64,000 bases of DNA from Pyrenochaeta sp. MPI-SDFR-AT-0127 (Eukaryota > Ascomycota > Dothideomycetes > Pleosporales > Cucurbitariaceae). Where the stretch lies: the NCBI GenBank assembly GCA_020747015.1, contig JAGTJM010000009.1, positions 434,001 to 498,000 of the forward strand. Reading direction: 5' to 3'. Position 1 is the stretch's first letter; every line of letters begins with the position of its first letter. A model generated the notes under the pieces. The model ran no database searches, was not told the DNA's origin, and saw only the letters and a program-made list of their open reading frames with translations. A program made the position numbers and the translations under genes. Shown one piece after another: positions 12,181-21,457 of the stretch.

Positions 12181-12906
12181 TTAAGAACAGGTTTTATCCA
12201 TGATGCATGTTTCTCTTTCTCTTGCTCCTTGCGTGTACGCTCTAGAGCCAGGAAAGATGGTTTCGGAAAGAAGGGGTACTGCTATGCACCAGGGAAGGAT
12301 TGTAAGCAGCATGGATTCAAGTCTTCCGCCAGTAGAGCACCATAGGATAGTTGCTTGAAATATAGCCATGAGCGTGGAAGGGCCATCTTGCTGCATCTTG
12401 TGTAAACCCGCGGCAGAAAATGCAAAGACAATTACAGATACGAGTGCCACCGGAAGTTGTATAGAATGATTTGCAGACGCCTTGGAGCATTTGGATGTCC
12501 ATGTTAGTCCATCTAGAATGACTCGAAGTATTGTAGATAAGCTACTTTCATTTCGGATGTCGTGATCCTGGATATCTTGGTTTTCGACATACGGTTGTGT
12601 TTGGCCTGATGTTGAATAACGGCCATGTCCAATCATTTGTAAATCAATGGCTCTGTTTCTCGGATCAACTTGATCTGTGTTGTTGCTATTCACTACCAGT
12701 TGAAATTTGCCACAGTTGTACCACAGCGTGACTATAGGGTTATGGACGCTGGAATTTTCGTCCGGGAAGCGTATACGTGGAATAGATACAATCGTAGCAG
12801 TGCTTACTCCGCCTTGGGATCCAGGACCAAGAGATAAAACAGTCCGATGCTGTTGGTGAGCATACCGGGTGAATACAATAGCTGAAAGCAGTAGGATGCC
12901 AACCAT
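12181..12906 (-). CDS. Hypothetical membrane protein, possibly a terminal exon
   Basis: A 241-residue frame begins at ATG 12906 with a hydrophobic segment (MVGILLLSAIVFTRYA). It continues through a soluble part containing NSS, an NPIVTLWYNCGKFQLVV strand and a central LDGLTW, and ends with three hydrophobic stretches (LPVALVSVIVFAFSAAG, LMAIFQATILWC, MLLTILPWCIAVPLL). A run of T's followed by AATATAG sits just before the ATG in gene orientation, which looks like an intron end. The frame may therefore be the last exon of a longer gene that includes the Cys-rich frame upstream (12908-13414). It lies between the two small membrane-protein paralogues and resembles them in size and style, but I could not align it to them. 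Family unknown. Confidence 0.4.
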   Translation of the reverse strand: MVGILLLSAIVFTRYAHQQHRTVLSLGPGSQGGVSTATIVSIPRIRFPDENSSVHNPIVTLWYNCGKFQLVVNSNNTDQVDPRNRAIDLQMIGHGRYSTSGQTQPYVENQDIQDHDIRNESSLSTILRVILDGLTWTSKCSKASANHSIQLPVALVSVIVFAFSAAGLHKMQQDGPSTLMAIFQATILWCSTGGRLESMLLTILPWCIAVPLLSETIFPGSRAYTQGARERETCIMDKTCS

Positions 12907-12907
12907 G

Positions 12908-13414
12908 CTATATTAAAAAAAACCCGAAAAGGTAGTCAGAGACCGCAGTTTTTTTGACACTCCGGGGGACTACTTCAGTCTTATTTATCGTGTTGTGAGA
13001 CCCACAGACTGGGAAATGACGTTGGCCATTCGCATCTTGCTTGAAGCCGACCATGGCCTCAGAGGTAAGGCCCGTTTCCCTCAGGTCTGTGCAAGACTTG
13101 CGCGTGAACCAGGTGCGAAGACTTCCCAATGATAAGAAATAACGATCGTTTAGGCGAAGTGGTTCGCTTGGACATTCGTGTGATTTGAAACAATCTCGAC
13201 AACAGGGTATATCGTTACCGTATGGTATACCATAACATTGACAACACCATATACAATCTCTTGTTATTAGGAGACTCATATCAGTATACTGTACAAGCAT
13301 GCTTAGACATCTCTGCGATTGATTAGCCGAAGCCGGTGTGGGGATCCTGTGTAGAATAGTGTCATGGTTGCGAAAATAATCTTCGAATATACACAAAGGC
13401 TGTCGAGTTGTCAT
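12908..13414 (-). CDS. Uncertain Cys-rich frame, possible 5' exon
   Basis: From the ATG at 13414 the frame reads about 168 residues. It contains a compact cysteine cluster (CIWCCQCYGIPYGNDIPCC, then RDCFKSHEC) spaced like a small zinc-binding or disulfide module. It stops just before the membrane frame at 12906. A spliced gene joining the two is plausible because an intron-like acceptor lies at about 12909, but I could not choose a donor with confidence. It may be a remnant instead. Confidence 0.28.
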   Translation of the reverse strand: MTTRQPLCIFEDYFRNHDTILHRIPTPASANQSQRCLSMLVQYTDMSLLITRDCIWCCQCYGIPYGNDIPCCRDCFKSHECPSEPLRLNDRYFLSLGSLRTWFTRKSCTDLRETGLTSEAMVGFKQDANGQRHFPVCGSHNTINKTEVVPRSVKKTAVSDYLFGFFLI

Positions 13415-13447
13415 TTGAAGGACAAAGCACTTAAATTCGGATTTCAC

Positions 13448-14086
13448 GATTGACTATGTTCTCTATAAAAACTTGAAGACAAAGCTTCGCTTATTATGTG
13501 TTTAGTATTGTGAAGCAGTGGTTTGGTAGATGAAAGGGAATACGATGCGTTGGCATAGCCTTGTGGCACGACAGCAGCGTTCAACGCCTAGCATTCTGCC
13601 TCGTCCTCAGCCTGCCTGACCATCTAGCATTCCAACGAATGAAAGATAAACACATCACTCACCCAGGTGCTACCGCCCAACCCACCACAATGAAGCATCA
13701 ATCCAACGCCATATGAATACCACCCTGTAGTGAAAGCTGATCGAAGACGGAATGCTAGGCTAAGCGCCCAAATTTTGCACTCTCTCTTCCACCTGCCGAA
13801 CCCCGCTTTGTAATCTGTTGTTTTGTCCTCGACCTGTCAGCAGGCTGCTCTATGTAGCTAGTCGATTTTGGCGCAGTCCACACGAAGCCACCCGAGTTTT
13901 GACGAGTAGCTACGAGAAGATTGTGTAAGCCAAGCTTGGTAAAATATTTCAATTGAAAATTTGACAATGATAGGTGTCGAAACAATTAGTAGCATTTTAT
14001 CAGCGCTCTAAAGTCAACGTCTGCAAATTGGATAACTCCATGGAGAAACTATTCTCACAAACGCTACTACATCCCTTGGCCCTCGA
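13448..14086. other. Intergenic, no gene seen
   Basis: Short frames only. It contains the likely promoter of the membrane-protein paralogue B on the plus strand, whose ATG is at 14087. Confidence 0.5.
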
Positions 14087-14759
14087 ATGGCTTGGTCAAA
14101 TACAATTGATTCAAGACATTTAATCAATTGCATTTTAATTCTCTCATTCTTTGTGCTACCAGCTACGGCAGTCTCTAATGGATCCACTGTAGTCCCTTTC
14201 GCAGGTCAGCATGCAGTGCACCATCAATCTCCACAACAACAACAACCGCAAATCGCTTTTGAAGCACTACTAAGTAAGCTTTTGATCTTAGGAGCCTTTG
14301 CAAATGGTGAATTTGGCAGCTTGTTGGGTCTTTCAATGGGCATGACCAATGTGGTGTGGGTTGTGATGAGGAATGCACCTGACGTTCAGCCCAAGTTTCT
14401 TGGGATGTAAGTTCCCTAAATTAGAGATACAAATGGAATTCGACTTTGATATAATGCGGCATTTATCGTATTTGGGGCATGGTTCAACCTGTTCTCGTCG
14501 TACATCACCAGTGAAGGTCGACGCGTCGCTCGTTCAAAACTGTAAGTTAGTAATCTTGACCAAAAACTCTGACACATCTAACCATGACAGTTACGTATTT
14601 TTGGCTTTAGTGTTTGGCTGGATGGGTATGTGTGTGACTGCAAGGTTACAGAAGACCGCTATTGATGTCATTACTCCGCCAGTTGCGTCTTTCTCGGCGT
14701 ACGTGGTGGCCTTTTTTCCCCCAGATCCCTTCCAGCCAAATCCTTTATTGCCTACGTAG
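14087..14759 (+). pseudogene. Small membrane protein, paralogue B, apparently damaged
   Basis: Exon 1 (14087-14406) encodes a signal or anchor segment (LINCILILSFFVLPATAV), a Gln-rich stretch, and GSLLGLSMGMTNVVWVVMRN. It ends in the same phase and with the same AT/GTAAG donor as paralogue A. The last exon (14591-14759) reads LYVFLALVFGWMGMC to AYVVAFFPPD, like paralogue A. The middle exon homologous to paralogue A (VFGAWFNLFSSYITS, about 14469-14541) is present and in phase, but the expected AG before it is replaced (TTTATC). The only in-frame acceptor is downstream at 14510-14511, which would remove that membrane segment. Either the gene is decaying or it makes a shortened protein. Confidence 0.5.
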
Positions 14760-14985
14760 TATAGTACTTGGCTAGGGGTTTTTTAAAAGTTCCAGATAAA
14801 AGGCTATGTGAAGCCGAAAGTTACTGCAGAGTCCTGTCAAAGCGTATTGAGAAGCAGCCAAGGCACCCTCATCAGACACAGCACTCCCGATGGCCGTTAG
14901 CAGACTGCTAAGCATCCCCGCGATCCTGATATTCTTAAATATATAGAAACCTTTGAAACGCGCGAAACTCGAACATGATGCCTGC

Positions 14986-16011
14986 TCAGTGCTGCGCAAA
15001 ATCCCCACCTGCAGCATCCTGTCCTGGGTTCGCCTGCTCGTAATTGAAATGCTTCACAAATCGATAGTATGCCGCCGCAACAGCGGCACCCAAAAAGGGA
15101 CCAATCCAATATATCCAATAATAGCCTACGAATTGGGTGGAAACGACTGCAGGACCAAAACTGCGCGCAGGATTGAGGGAGCCGCCGGTATAGTATACAC
15201 CTGGAAAAGTTTAACCCCTGGTTTCCAACGAGAATGACTTCAAGGTGCAGAGAAACGTACCACCCAGCATAGCCACGAACTATACCAATCCAATGCCCAC
15301 TGGCGCAATGAATATGTCCTTGCTCTTCTCAGCTGCCAGCATAAGAACCACAAAGACCAGTTCGGCAGTCATAAACATCTCAATGAAGACTCCTTGAGCG
15401 ATGCTCATGCCGGGCGACAGGGTGGTGTTCACAACGCCGACGTCCCCAGGAAACATTGCTTCTACAAGTCCTCCTGCGCAAATGGCCGCGAGAAGCTGCA
15501 TAGGAAACAGGAAGAGGCCTCGAATGGCAGGCAAAGAGCCAGCGAGAACCATTCCGAGTGTTACCTGCGCATCGTCAGTAGCCTATATCTATCTGGCACT
15601 GTACTCCTAATCTGGCCACCTCCGTCGATGCCCACGGACTAGAATCCGACATACTGCAGGGTTGAACAAGCCGCCGCTTATTCGATAGAATGCCCAAGCA
15701 TTTACCAGCAAACTAAGTCCATAAACCAGCGCGGTGAATACATTCTGCTGACTACTCGGCCCACCATTCATTAAGCTTCTCTCGCTGGCCTGGATTGTGA
15801 GCATAATTTGGCAGGAAAAGGAGAAGTAAAGGGACATGAATATGCCAAAAAACTCGCCACTAGCTGCGACGAGGTGACCTTGGAGAGTGCTGATGTGGTG
15901 CCTTGGGTGATCTTGGGTGGCTGCATGGGGGCGGTATGGAGATGAATGGCGTTGAGAGGGCGAACTGCGAGGAGGGGGTTTGGGCTCACGGTACGTGGAC
16001 ATGCGTGGCAT
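14986..16011 (-). pseudogene. Aquaporin interrupted by an in-frame TAG
   Basis: Three exons (16011-15655, 15564-15261, 15200-14986) reconstruct a 291-codon MIP-family protein. It has an N-terminal Pro/Ser/His-rich cytosolic tail, then HLVAASGEFFGIFM, the first NPA in ISGGLFNPAVTLGM, FPMQLLAAICAGGL, FIEMFMTAELVFVVLML, and the second NPA with the selectivity arginine in GGSLNPARSFGPAVV, and a final helix ending FNYEQANPGQD. At 15282-15280 the reading frame holds TAG (codon 214), just after APVGIGLV, before the second NPA. No splice choice that keeps the downstream frame avoids it. Everything else, including both intron boundaries, is intact, so the damage is either recent, a sequencing error, or a readthrough codon. 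Family role: water or small-solute channel in a cell membrane. Confidence 0.8.
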
Positions 16012-16675
16012 CGCTATAGATCCTGACTATTGGTTTTAAAGGAAGAGGATAGAGTAGGGAAGATATGATAGTGGAGCACAAAATAGAGAGGAAAGGTCGA
16101 TCACAAGAAAGTGTAAAAGCAGACAAGTCTAGCATATGAAGGTCTGAGATGCTATTGACCGTTGAAAAGCATTTCGGGAGATAAATAGTCTCCGCGCATC
16201 CAAGGCCAACATACGGCATATCGGCAGAGGGATGACGATTGTGAAGTGCAGCAAGGGTCCAACATTAGTGTCTAACTAGGTCTCAAGCCACATTTTGACA
16301 GCAACTAGATGCGAAGAATTTGAACGGGATCGAGTGTCTCAAGATATTGACGGCTACTCAAACCCCTGCCATATGTGGTTTGTGCCCAGAGTGGGCCAGG
16401 GCCGTAGCCACCGACGTCAGGAACTTCTCTCCACTAGCCAGGGATCTATCCGTAGCGTGGTAGATCAAGGTTTCTAATACCTTCAGGCTGGTCCAGTGCT
16501 GACGGGACGGGACGAAGACCGCGGAGGTTGTCAGCAGTATTGGTGTTGTTCTTTGCGTACTTTGATTGTGAATCCAGGGCAGGTGCTATTGGAGGCATCT
16601 AAAAGACATCGAGGTTTTTGAGGATTTCTCATCTATATTCTATGGTCATAAATCTTGTAATCACAAAGTTATAGT
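16012..16675. other. Intergenic, no gene seen
   Basis: This is the region upstream of the aquaporin and downstream of the dolichyldiphosphatase. Frames of 60-77 residues show no motif. Confidence 0.5.
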
Positions 16676-17472
16676 TTACCTGCTCTTCTTGCCCTGAACT
16701 CGAAAAGAGGCTTGGCGTTTTCTTCGATCTTCCCATCGTGCCCAACCTGAATCGACCAAATCTTCCTGAACAACCAGGTCCCTAACTCGGAGCAGTCTGG
16801 AAATCCAAGTTTCCAATACCCATTCAATCCATCCAGCCTTTCTCAAATATGTGGTGAACCCAAACCAGACAAATGCAAAGATGGCGCCCGCTGCGCATCC
16901 GACCAAGACCTGCTTGTTGGTATGGTAGCTTAGGTAGATGCGACTCGTAGCCACAGCCCCTGCACAAGCCAAAGCAACCAGCGATAACAGGAATCGGCCA
17001 CCGAATGAGAAGGGGGTGTGTGTTTCGGTAGGATGCGGGACGTGTCGGAAGAGGAGGAATAGTGTCAAGGTGACCGAGAAGAATGAGACGAATTGAGCGT
17101 GGGAAGATGGCATCCCATAGCCTTTTCCATGCATTTCTACAGGCGGTTAGCATACCACCGAAGTTCTGGGGCCTGATTGAGGCTATACCCCGCGGACGCT
17201 CTTCCTTGATGTATCGCTTTAAGACCCAATTGAGCGCTTCACATGCCATCTGGCCGGCGAACATCAAGAAGATCTCAATTTCACGGTTGGACCATATCAG
17301 GGTCGCATACACGACACATAGGCCCTGGGGGACGAGGGCGAGCCATGCGCACAAGTACGAAATGCGGTCGGCAGGGTTCTTGTACAGTTAGTAAACATAT
17401 TTGTATATTTGGAAGAGAACGCACATAATGAACATGCGTCAAAGACAGCGACGCAAGCGGTGGGTCTTCCAT
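16676..17472 (-). CDS. CWH8: Dolichyldiphosphatase (CWH8/CAX4-like, PAP2 family)
   Basis: Three exons (17472-17425, 17378-17189, 17136-16676; introns 46 and 52 bp) give 232 residues, the usual length. It starts MEDPPLASLSLTHVHYNPAD, a typical CWH8 N-terminus. The PAP2 phosphatase signature is complete: KRYIKEERPR (first motif, K-x6-RP), GYGMPSSHAQF (PSSH) and SRIYLSYHTNKQVLVG (SR-x5-H). About four to five membrane helices surround these motifs. By family, the enzyme sits in the ER membrane and hydrolyses dolichyl pyrophosphate on the lumenal side, recycling the carrier for N-glycosylation. The second intron lies between ERPR and MHGKGYG and is needed to restore the frame. The upstream RBR gene is divergent, about 355 bp away. 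Confidence 0.93.
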
Positions 17473-17827
17473 GGCAAATCACACAGAAAAGTTGAGGGAG
17501 AAAGAAGAAGTTGTGAGGTCAGAACACAGCATGACGGCAGGTGTCGGCAGAACCCTGTCAGCTTGGCGTGGCGGACGCGAGGCACCTCGGTGAATCATTG
17601 CCGCAGCAGAGCATCTACGATTGTTCACCAGAGCAGCTAAATGTAGTCTCGAATCGCCATGGGGCTTTTCAAAGGCCCCTTCGCTTTCATGCGTTACCGA
17701 TAGTCGCTACGCCCTTTTCTGACGCCTCGTGCACTTCTGCCTTAAATCCGCCACTCCGCCCTCTCCACCCCCAGCATATCGCGATCATCCTCAGTTACCG
17801 CTATTTCTTGGAATCAGTCGCTACACC
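17473..17827. promoter_or_regulatory. Divergent promoter, CWH8 and RBR ligase
   Basis: About 355 bp separate the two start codons, so both promoters lie here. Frames extending into it are read-throughs of the flanking genes and have no domain. Confidence 0.55.
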
Positions 17828-19252
17828 ATGGATGTTGATTCCGGAGACGAACGCACCGAAGAACTTGATACACTGCAGTCGATATACCCAGAGCTGATAC
17901 GTCACCCAGACAATCCATATATTGCGACCTTGGACCTCCTGGTGGCGCCTTCGAAGCCACTACCTGTCACCTTTGAACCTGAACAGGTTGTAGAGCGGCT
18001 GTCATACTTGCCTTCGCTACGCCTCCAGATCACTCTCCCAAATCAGTATCCGGCAGAGGTCCCGCCATGCGTCAAGCTTTCGACTTGGCCAGCGTGGCTA
18101 CCTCATTATGTGCTGGACAGACTCGCAAACGAAGCCAGATTACTATGGGAGGAATACGGCGGAGCCACAATTCTGTTCTCATATATAAGTTCCTTGCAAG
18201 AGCAGGCAGAAGTGTCGTTTGGCCTGGAGAACCTCTTACTCTCGACAACTTGGCGGAGGGATTTGGTGGATTACAATCTACAAATGAAGAAGGAGCTATT
18301 TGACAAGAAGACATTTGATTGCGAGGTGTGTCTTGAACCAAAGAGAGGATCAGATTGCTATCGAATGCAGCGCTGCAGTCATGTCTTCTGTATTGCTTGT
18401 CTCCAGGACTACTACAATAATTGTATTTCCGAAGGCGAGGTGAACAATGTCAAATGCATGTCAGCGGACTGCGGGAAGTCGGGAAGTAACCGGAAAAAGG
18501 ACCGATTATTATCGCCAAAGGAGTTATTACAAATTCCACTGCGCAAAGAGACCGTAGAGCGATACGCAAAGCTCAAGCGGAAGAAGAAGATCGAGTCGGA
18601 CCCGACTATGGTATTCTGTCCACGCACATGGTGTCAAGGCGCTATGCGAACGGATAAATATCCTGAAATCTCCGACGTCAGCCAGATGGATGATTCGGAC
18701 GCGGAAGTTGAAGATGAGAACACAGAGCAGCAAAGCGTCACAGTCATCCAGTCTGGCCCAGAGAAGCCCACGATCGGAACCAAGGACCTGGATCGACTAG
18801 CCATATGCGAAAACTGCAAATTCGCCTTTTGCATGGTATGCTCCAGCTCATGGCATGGAGACTTTGTGCGCTGTGTACCACGTGATGCAAGCTCACTGAC
18901 TGAAGAGGATCAAGCTTCGCTCAACTTTATCCTAATGAACACCTCGCCATGTCCCTACTGCTCAGTGCCCTGCCAGAAATCCCTAGGGTGCAATCATATG
19001 ACATGCGCGCAGTGTGAAACGCACTTCTGCTACCTCTGCAGCGCCTGGCTCAATCCTGATCATCCATATTCGCATTTCAACGACCCAGGGCAAAAGCATT
19101 GCTTTCAAAGACTTATGGATGGCGCGGAAGGTGACATGGCTAATGGCGAAATGCGTTTCGGTGGACGGAGAGGCGCAGAACAGCTTGCAGAATTCTGGGA
19201 GCAAGAAGCCTTGCGGGTGCAGATGGAGATAAATCAGGAGGATGTAAGGTAG
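17828..19252 (+). CDS. RWD-RBR E3 ubiquitin ligase (ITT1/RNF14-like)
   Basis: This is an intronless frame of 474 residues. An RWD domain occupies roughly residues 8-140 (ELDTLQSIYPEL; LPNQYPAEVPP with the PxxYPxxxPP-type signature). Then comes the RING-IBR-RING unit. RING1 begins about residue 165 (CEVCLEPKRG, CSHVFCIACLQDYY). The IBR follows with CPRTWCQGAM, an acidic insert, CENCKFAFCMVC and CSSSWHG. RING2 begins about residue 375 (CPYCSVPCQKSLGCNHMTC). The cysteine in that RING2 loop (GCNHMTC) is the expected acceptor of ubiquitin in RBR ligases. ITT1 in yeast was linked to translation termination and RNF14 to stalled-ribosome quality control; the role here is inferred by family. The upstream frame running from 17729 lacks conservation, so I chose the ATG at 17828 directly before the RWD domain. 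Confidence 0.92.
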   Translation: MDVDSGDERTEELDTLQSIYPELIRHPDNPYIATLDLLVAPSKPLPVTFEPEQVVERLSYLPSLRLQITLPNQYPAEVPPCVKLSTWPAWLPHYVLDRLANEARLLWEEYGGATILFSYISSLQEQAEVSFGLENLLLSTTWRRDLVDYNLQMKKELFDKKTFDCEVCLEPKRGSDCYRMQRCSHVFCIACLQDYYNNCISEGEVNNVKCMSADCGKSGSNRKKDRLLSPKELLQIPLRKETVERYAKLKRKKKIESDPTMVFCPRTWCQGAMRTDKYPEISDVSQMDDSDAEVEDENTEQQSVTVIQSGPEKPTIGTKDLDRLAICENCKFAFCMVCSSSWHGDFVRCVPRDASSLTEEDQASLNFILMNTSPCPYCSVPCQKSLGCNHMTCAQCETHFCYLCSAWLNPDHPYSHFNDPGQKHCFQRLMDGAEGDMANGEMRFGGRRGAEQLAEFWEQEALRVQMEINQEDVR

Positions 19253-19472
19253 TAGAAGAAAGGATTCAACGTAAAAATCCCTCCACCCCCTGCAATCTAA
19301 TAAGAGTATTGTAAAAGGAAGAATTATGGATCTCAAAATCGAAAAAGCGATCAATACCACAACCCGAAGAAAGTCGACGAAACGACCACTTACATCTACG
19401 GTCACTGAACATGTTTACAAAGTCCCCCGTGTTCTACAATTTTTGTCACTATCACTATCACAAGAATGCCGA

Positions 19473-21457
19473 TCAGTGAACCTTCCTCTTAGGCAGCGTA
19501 ACGTGGGTGAGCACAACACAAAGGAACAAGACGATGCAGATAGTCGGGATCATCCAAGCGCTGCCTAGAAAGTTGTACATGCTCGCATCATTGAAGCGAA
19601 TTGTAGAGATGAGACATAAACCAAGACCCGCGGCCGCATTGATGGCAAAGCGTGCGTATGCAGGGACTCGGCGCTCTTGCTTGGGCAGTGAGATGAAGCC
19701 GAGTGTTGTGGTGAGGATCAATGCTAGACCACCCTGATGGGATGTTAGCCATAGTTTAAATAGGAGGTTATGAAGAAGTTGAAACTTACGGCAACGAATG
19801 TATACGTCATAACCAGGTCGAAGATGTTGTAGTATTGATAAATCGTCTCCAACCAATTCGCAACTTCTTTTCCAGTACTCTTACTTTTGCGTTTTGGAGC
19901 CGTTACACTGAAAGTGTCGAAAAGCGTCTTGAATGTCGCCGAGGTAACTGCGTTCAATCCATCGTCAAATTGTATCCATGCCGTCTCATTGGTGTTGTCG
20001 GCCAGGTAGTTATCTAGACCCTCTTGCATAGTATACCAGGAATCCAGCACTATCTTGATCTCCTTGGATGCATCGACACCCTTTGGTATGTAATCGTAAA
20101 CTTGGTTCCAGCAGGTGTCGTTGAGGAAGGATGCAAATGCCTCTCCCTCGGTGGCGTAGGTGTCCGGTATAGCGTTCATGTATGTTGCGAAGTATGATCC
20201 ATTGGCAAGCTCTGCACCCTCAACCCAGGTCAACGCCGGCATCCAGTCAGCTTCAAGAGCTGTCAAGGACTCGACAGCCTGACGCCAGATGATCAAGAGC
20301 GAGACGCCTTGTAGAACGAGGACCAGTACGGTATGCAGAGGGAAGTGCAGAAACGACCAGATTTGCTGCTTGATGCTTCCAAAATGCTCTTCCTGGATGC
20401 GATCAAAGTAGAGCATATACAGGAAGTAAATAATCAACACCGCAGCAATGATCTGGCCGACAACTGGGGCAGTCCAGAGGTAGTCGTTCTTGACGATTCG
20501 GGAGATGGATTTGCAGATGACGATGATACCCTCTCCGAGGATGATCAAGGTGAGGAGCGACATACGTTGTACCATGTGCGTTCCCTTGAACGACACAACG
20601 CGCCAGATGCAACTGACGGCCACCGTCAAGATCGTCTCGGAGATACCAATCACATACCACGCGATATAAGTGTTGCTCGGTTGATAGATCGCATACCCAG
20701 CCGCATCGTACTTCGTGTTTGGAAACGCCGTCGTCAACGCACCATAAATGATTGCAGCGATGAGCGACATGCCCATGACCAAAACCAGAGGGATAAGAGT
20801 CTTCTTAAACTTCTTCGTATACCAGAGCGTCACACCGTACTGGGCAGTCAGCGTCAGACGCGACACCATCAAGATGAGTCCAAACGCTCGATATATCTTG
20901 TAGTCGTTATGCTCCTGCCCTGGCTTCCACTGTGGTCCGATGACCGCGAAACCAACCATCACGCCGAAATGTACAGCTTTAGCGATACGCTCGAACACGC
21001 TGTCGGTGCTGAACCGTACGTCGTAGAGCGAGACTTGGTACCATGTCAGCCAGAGCAAGGAGAAGAATCCAATATAGTCTGTAAGGGAGTGTCGATCATT
21101 GATCTCCTGTAAAGATGTGAAGGTTGTTAAGTTGGCGACGAAGAACAAATCGTAGAATAGCTCGGCGGTGGTGGCTTCGGCGTGGCGGTGGAATGCGGGA
21201 TTGTCGTGCAGAGCGCAGTCCATGTTTCCGAAGTTGGGTTGACTGGAGTTGGAATGGATGGAGCCATGATTGGCGTTATTGCTGGCGTACTGCGTTGGTT
21301 GGGGCTGCTGCTCGAGATCCGTGTCGGAAAAGGACGCTTGTTTGTCATTGTGAGCAATGGATGAGTGATTGTGTGTATCTGAGGAAGGTTCATGAAGTGG
21401 TGAGGCAAAGAATGAGAGAGGCTTCTTCTCCTCATGGTGATGCGTTTCGTGGCCCAT
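19473..21457 (-). CDS. LtrA-family (low temperature requirement A) membrane protein
   Basis: Two exons (21457-19790 and 19733-19473, intron 56 bp) give 642 residues. An N-terminal hydrophilic His/Ser/Gln-rich region (MGHETHHHEEKKPLSFFASP onward) precedes the LtrA signature ATTAELFYDLFFVANLTTFT. Many hydrophobic helices follow, including LTDYIGFFSLLWLTWYQVSLYDVRF, RMSLLTLIILGEGIIVICKS and further helices to the C-terminus. A soluble loop of roughly 130 residues interrupts the helices before NIFDLVMTYTFVA, where the intron falls. Bacterial LtrA is known only from cold-growth genetics; fungal homologues are common but functionally undefined. The longer frame back to 21607 adds residues outside the conserved part, so I start at the ATG at 21457. 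Confidence 0.85.

Noticed and set aside
14772..15237. Short frames on both strands over the last aquaporin exon
   Set aside because: They are other-frame shadows of the spliced aquaporin.
15261..15282. Alternative donor (GGATTG/GTATAG) that would splice out the aquaporin TAG
   Set aside because: Joining it to the acceptor at 15201 shifts the frame and loses the second NPA; it would also remove part of a membrane helix.
20333..21112. 259-residue plus-strand frame
   Set aside because: It is fully antisense to the LtrA-family gene and rich in His/Arg/Asp as expected from its codon bias.
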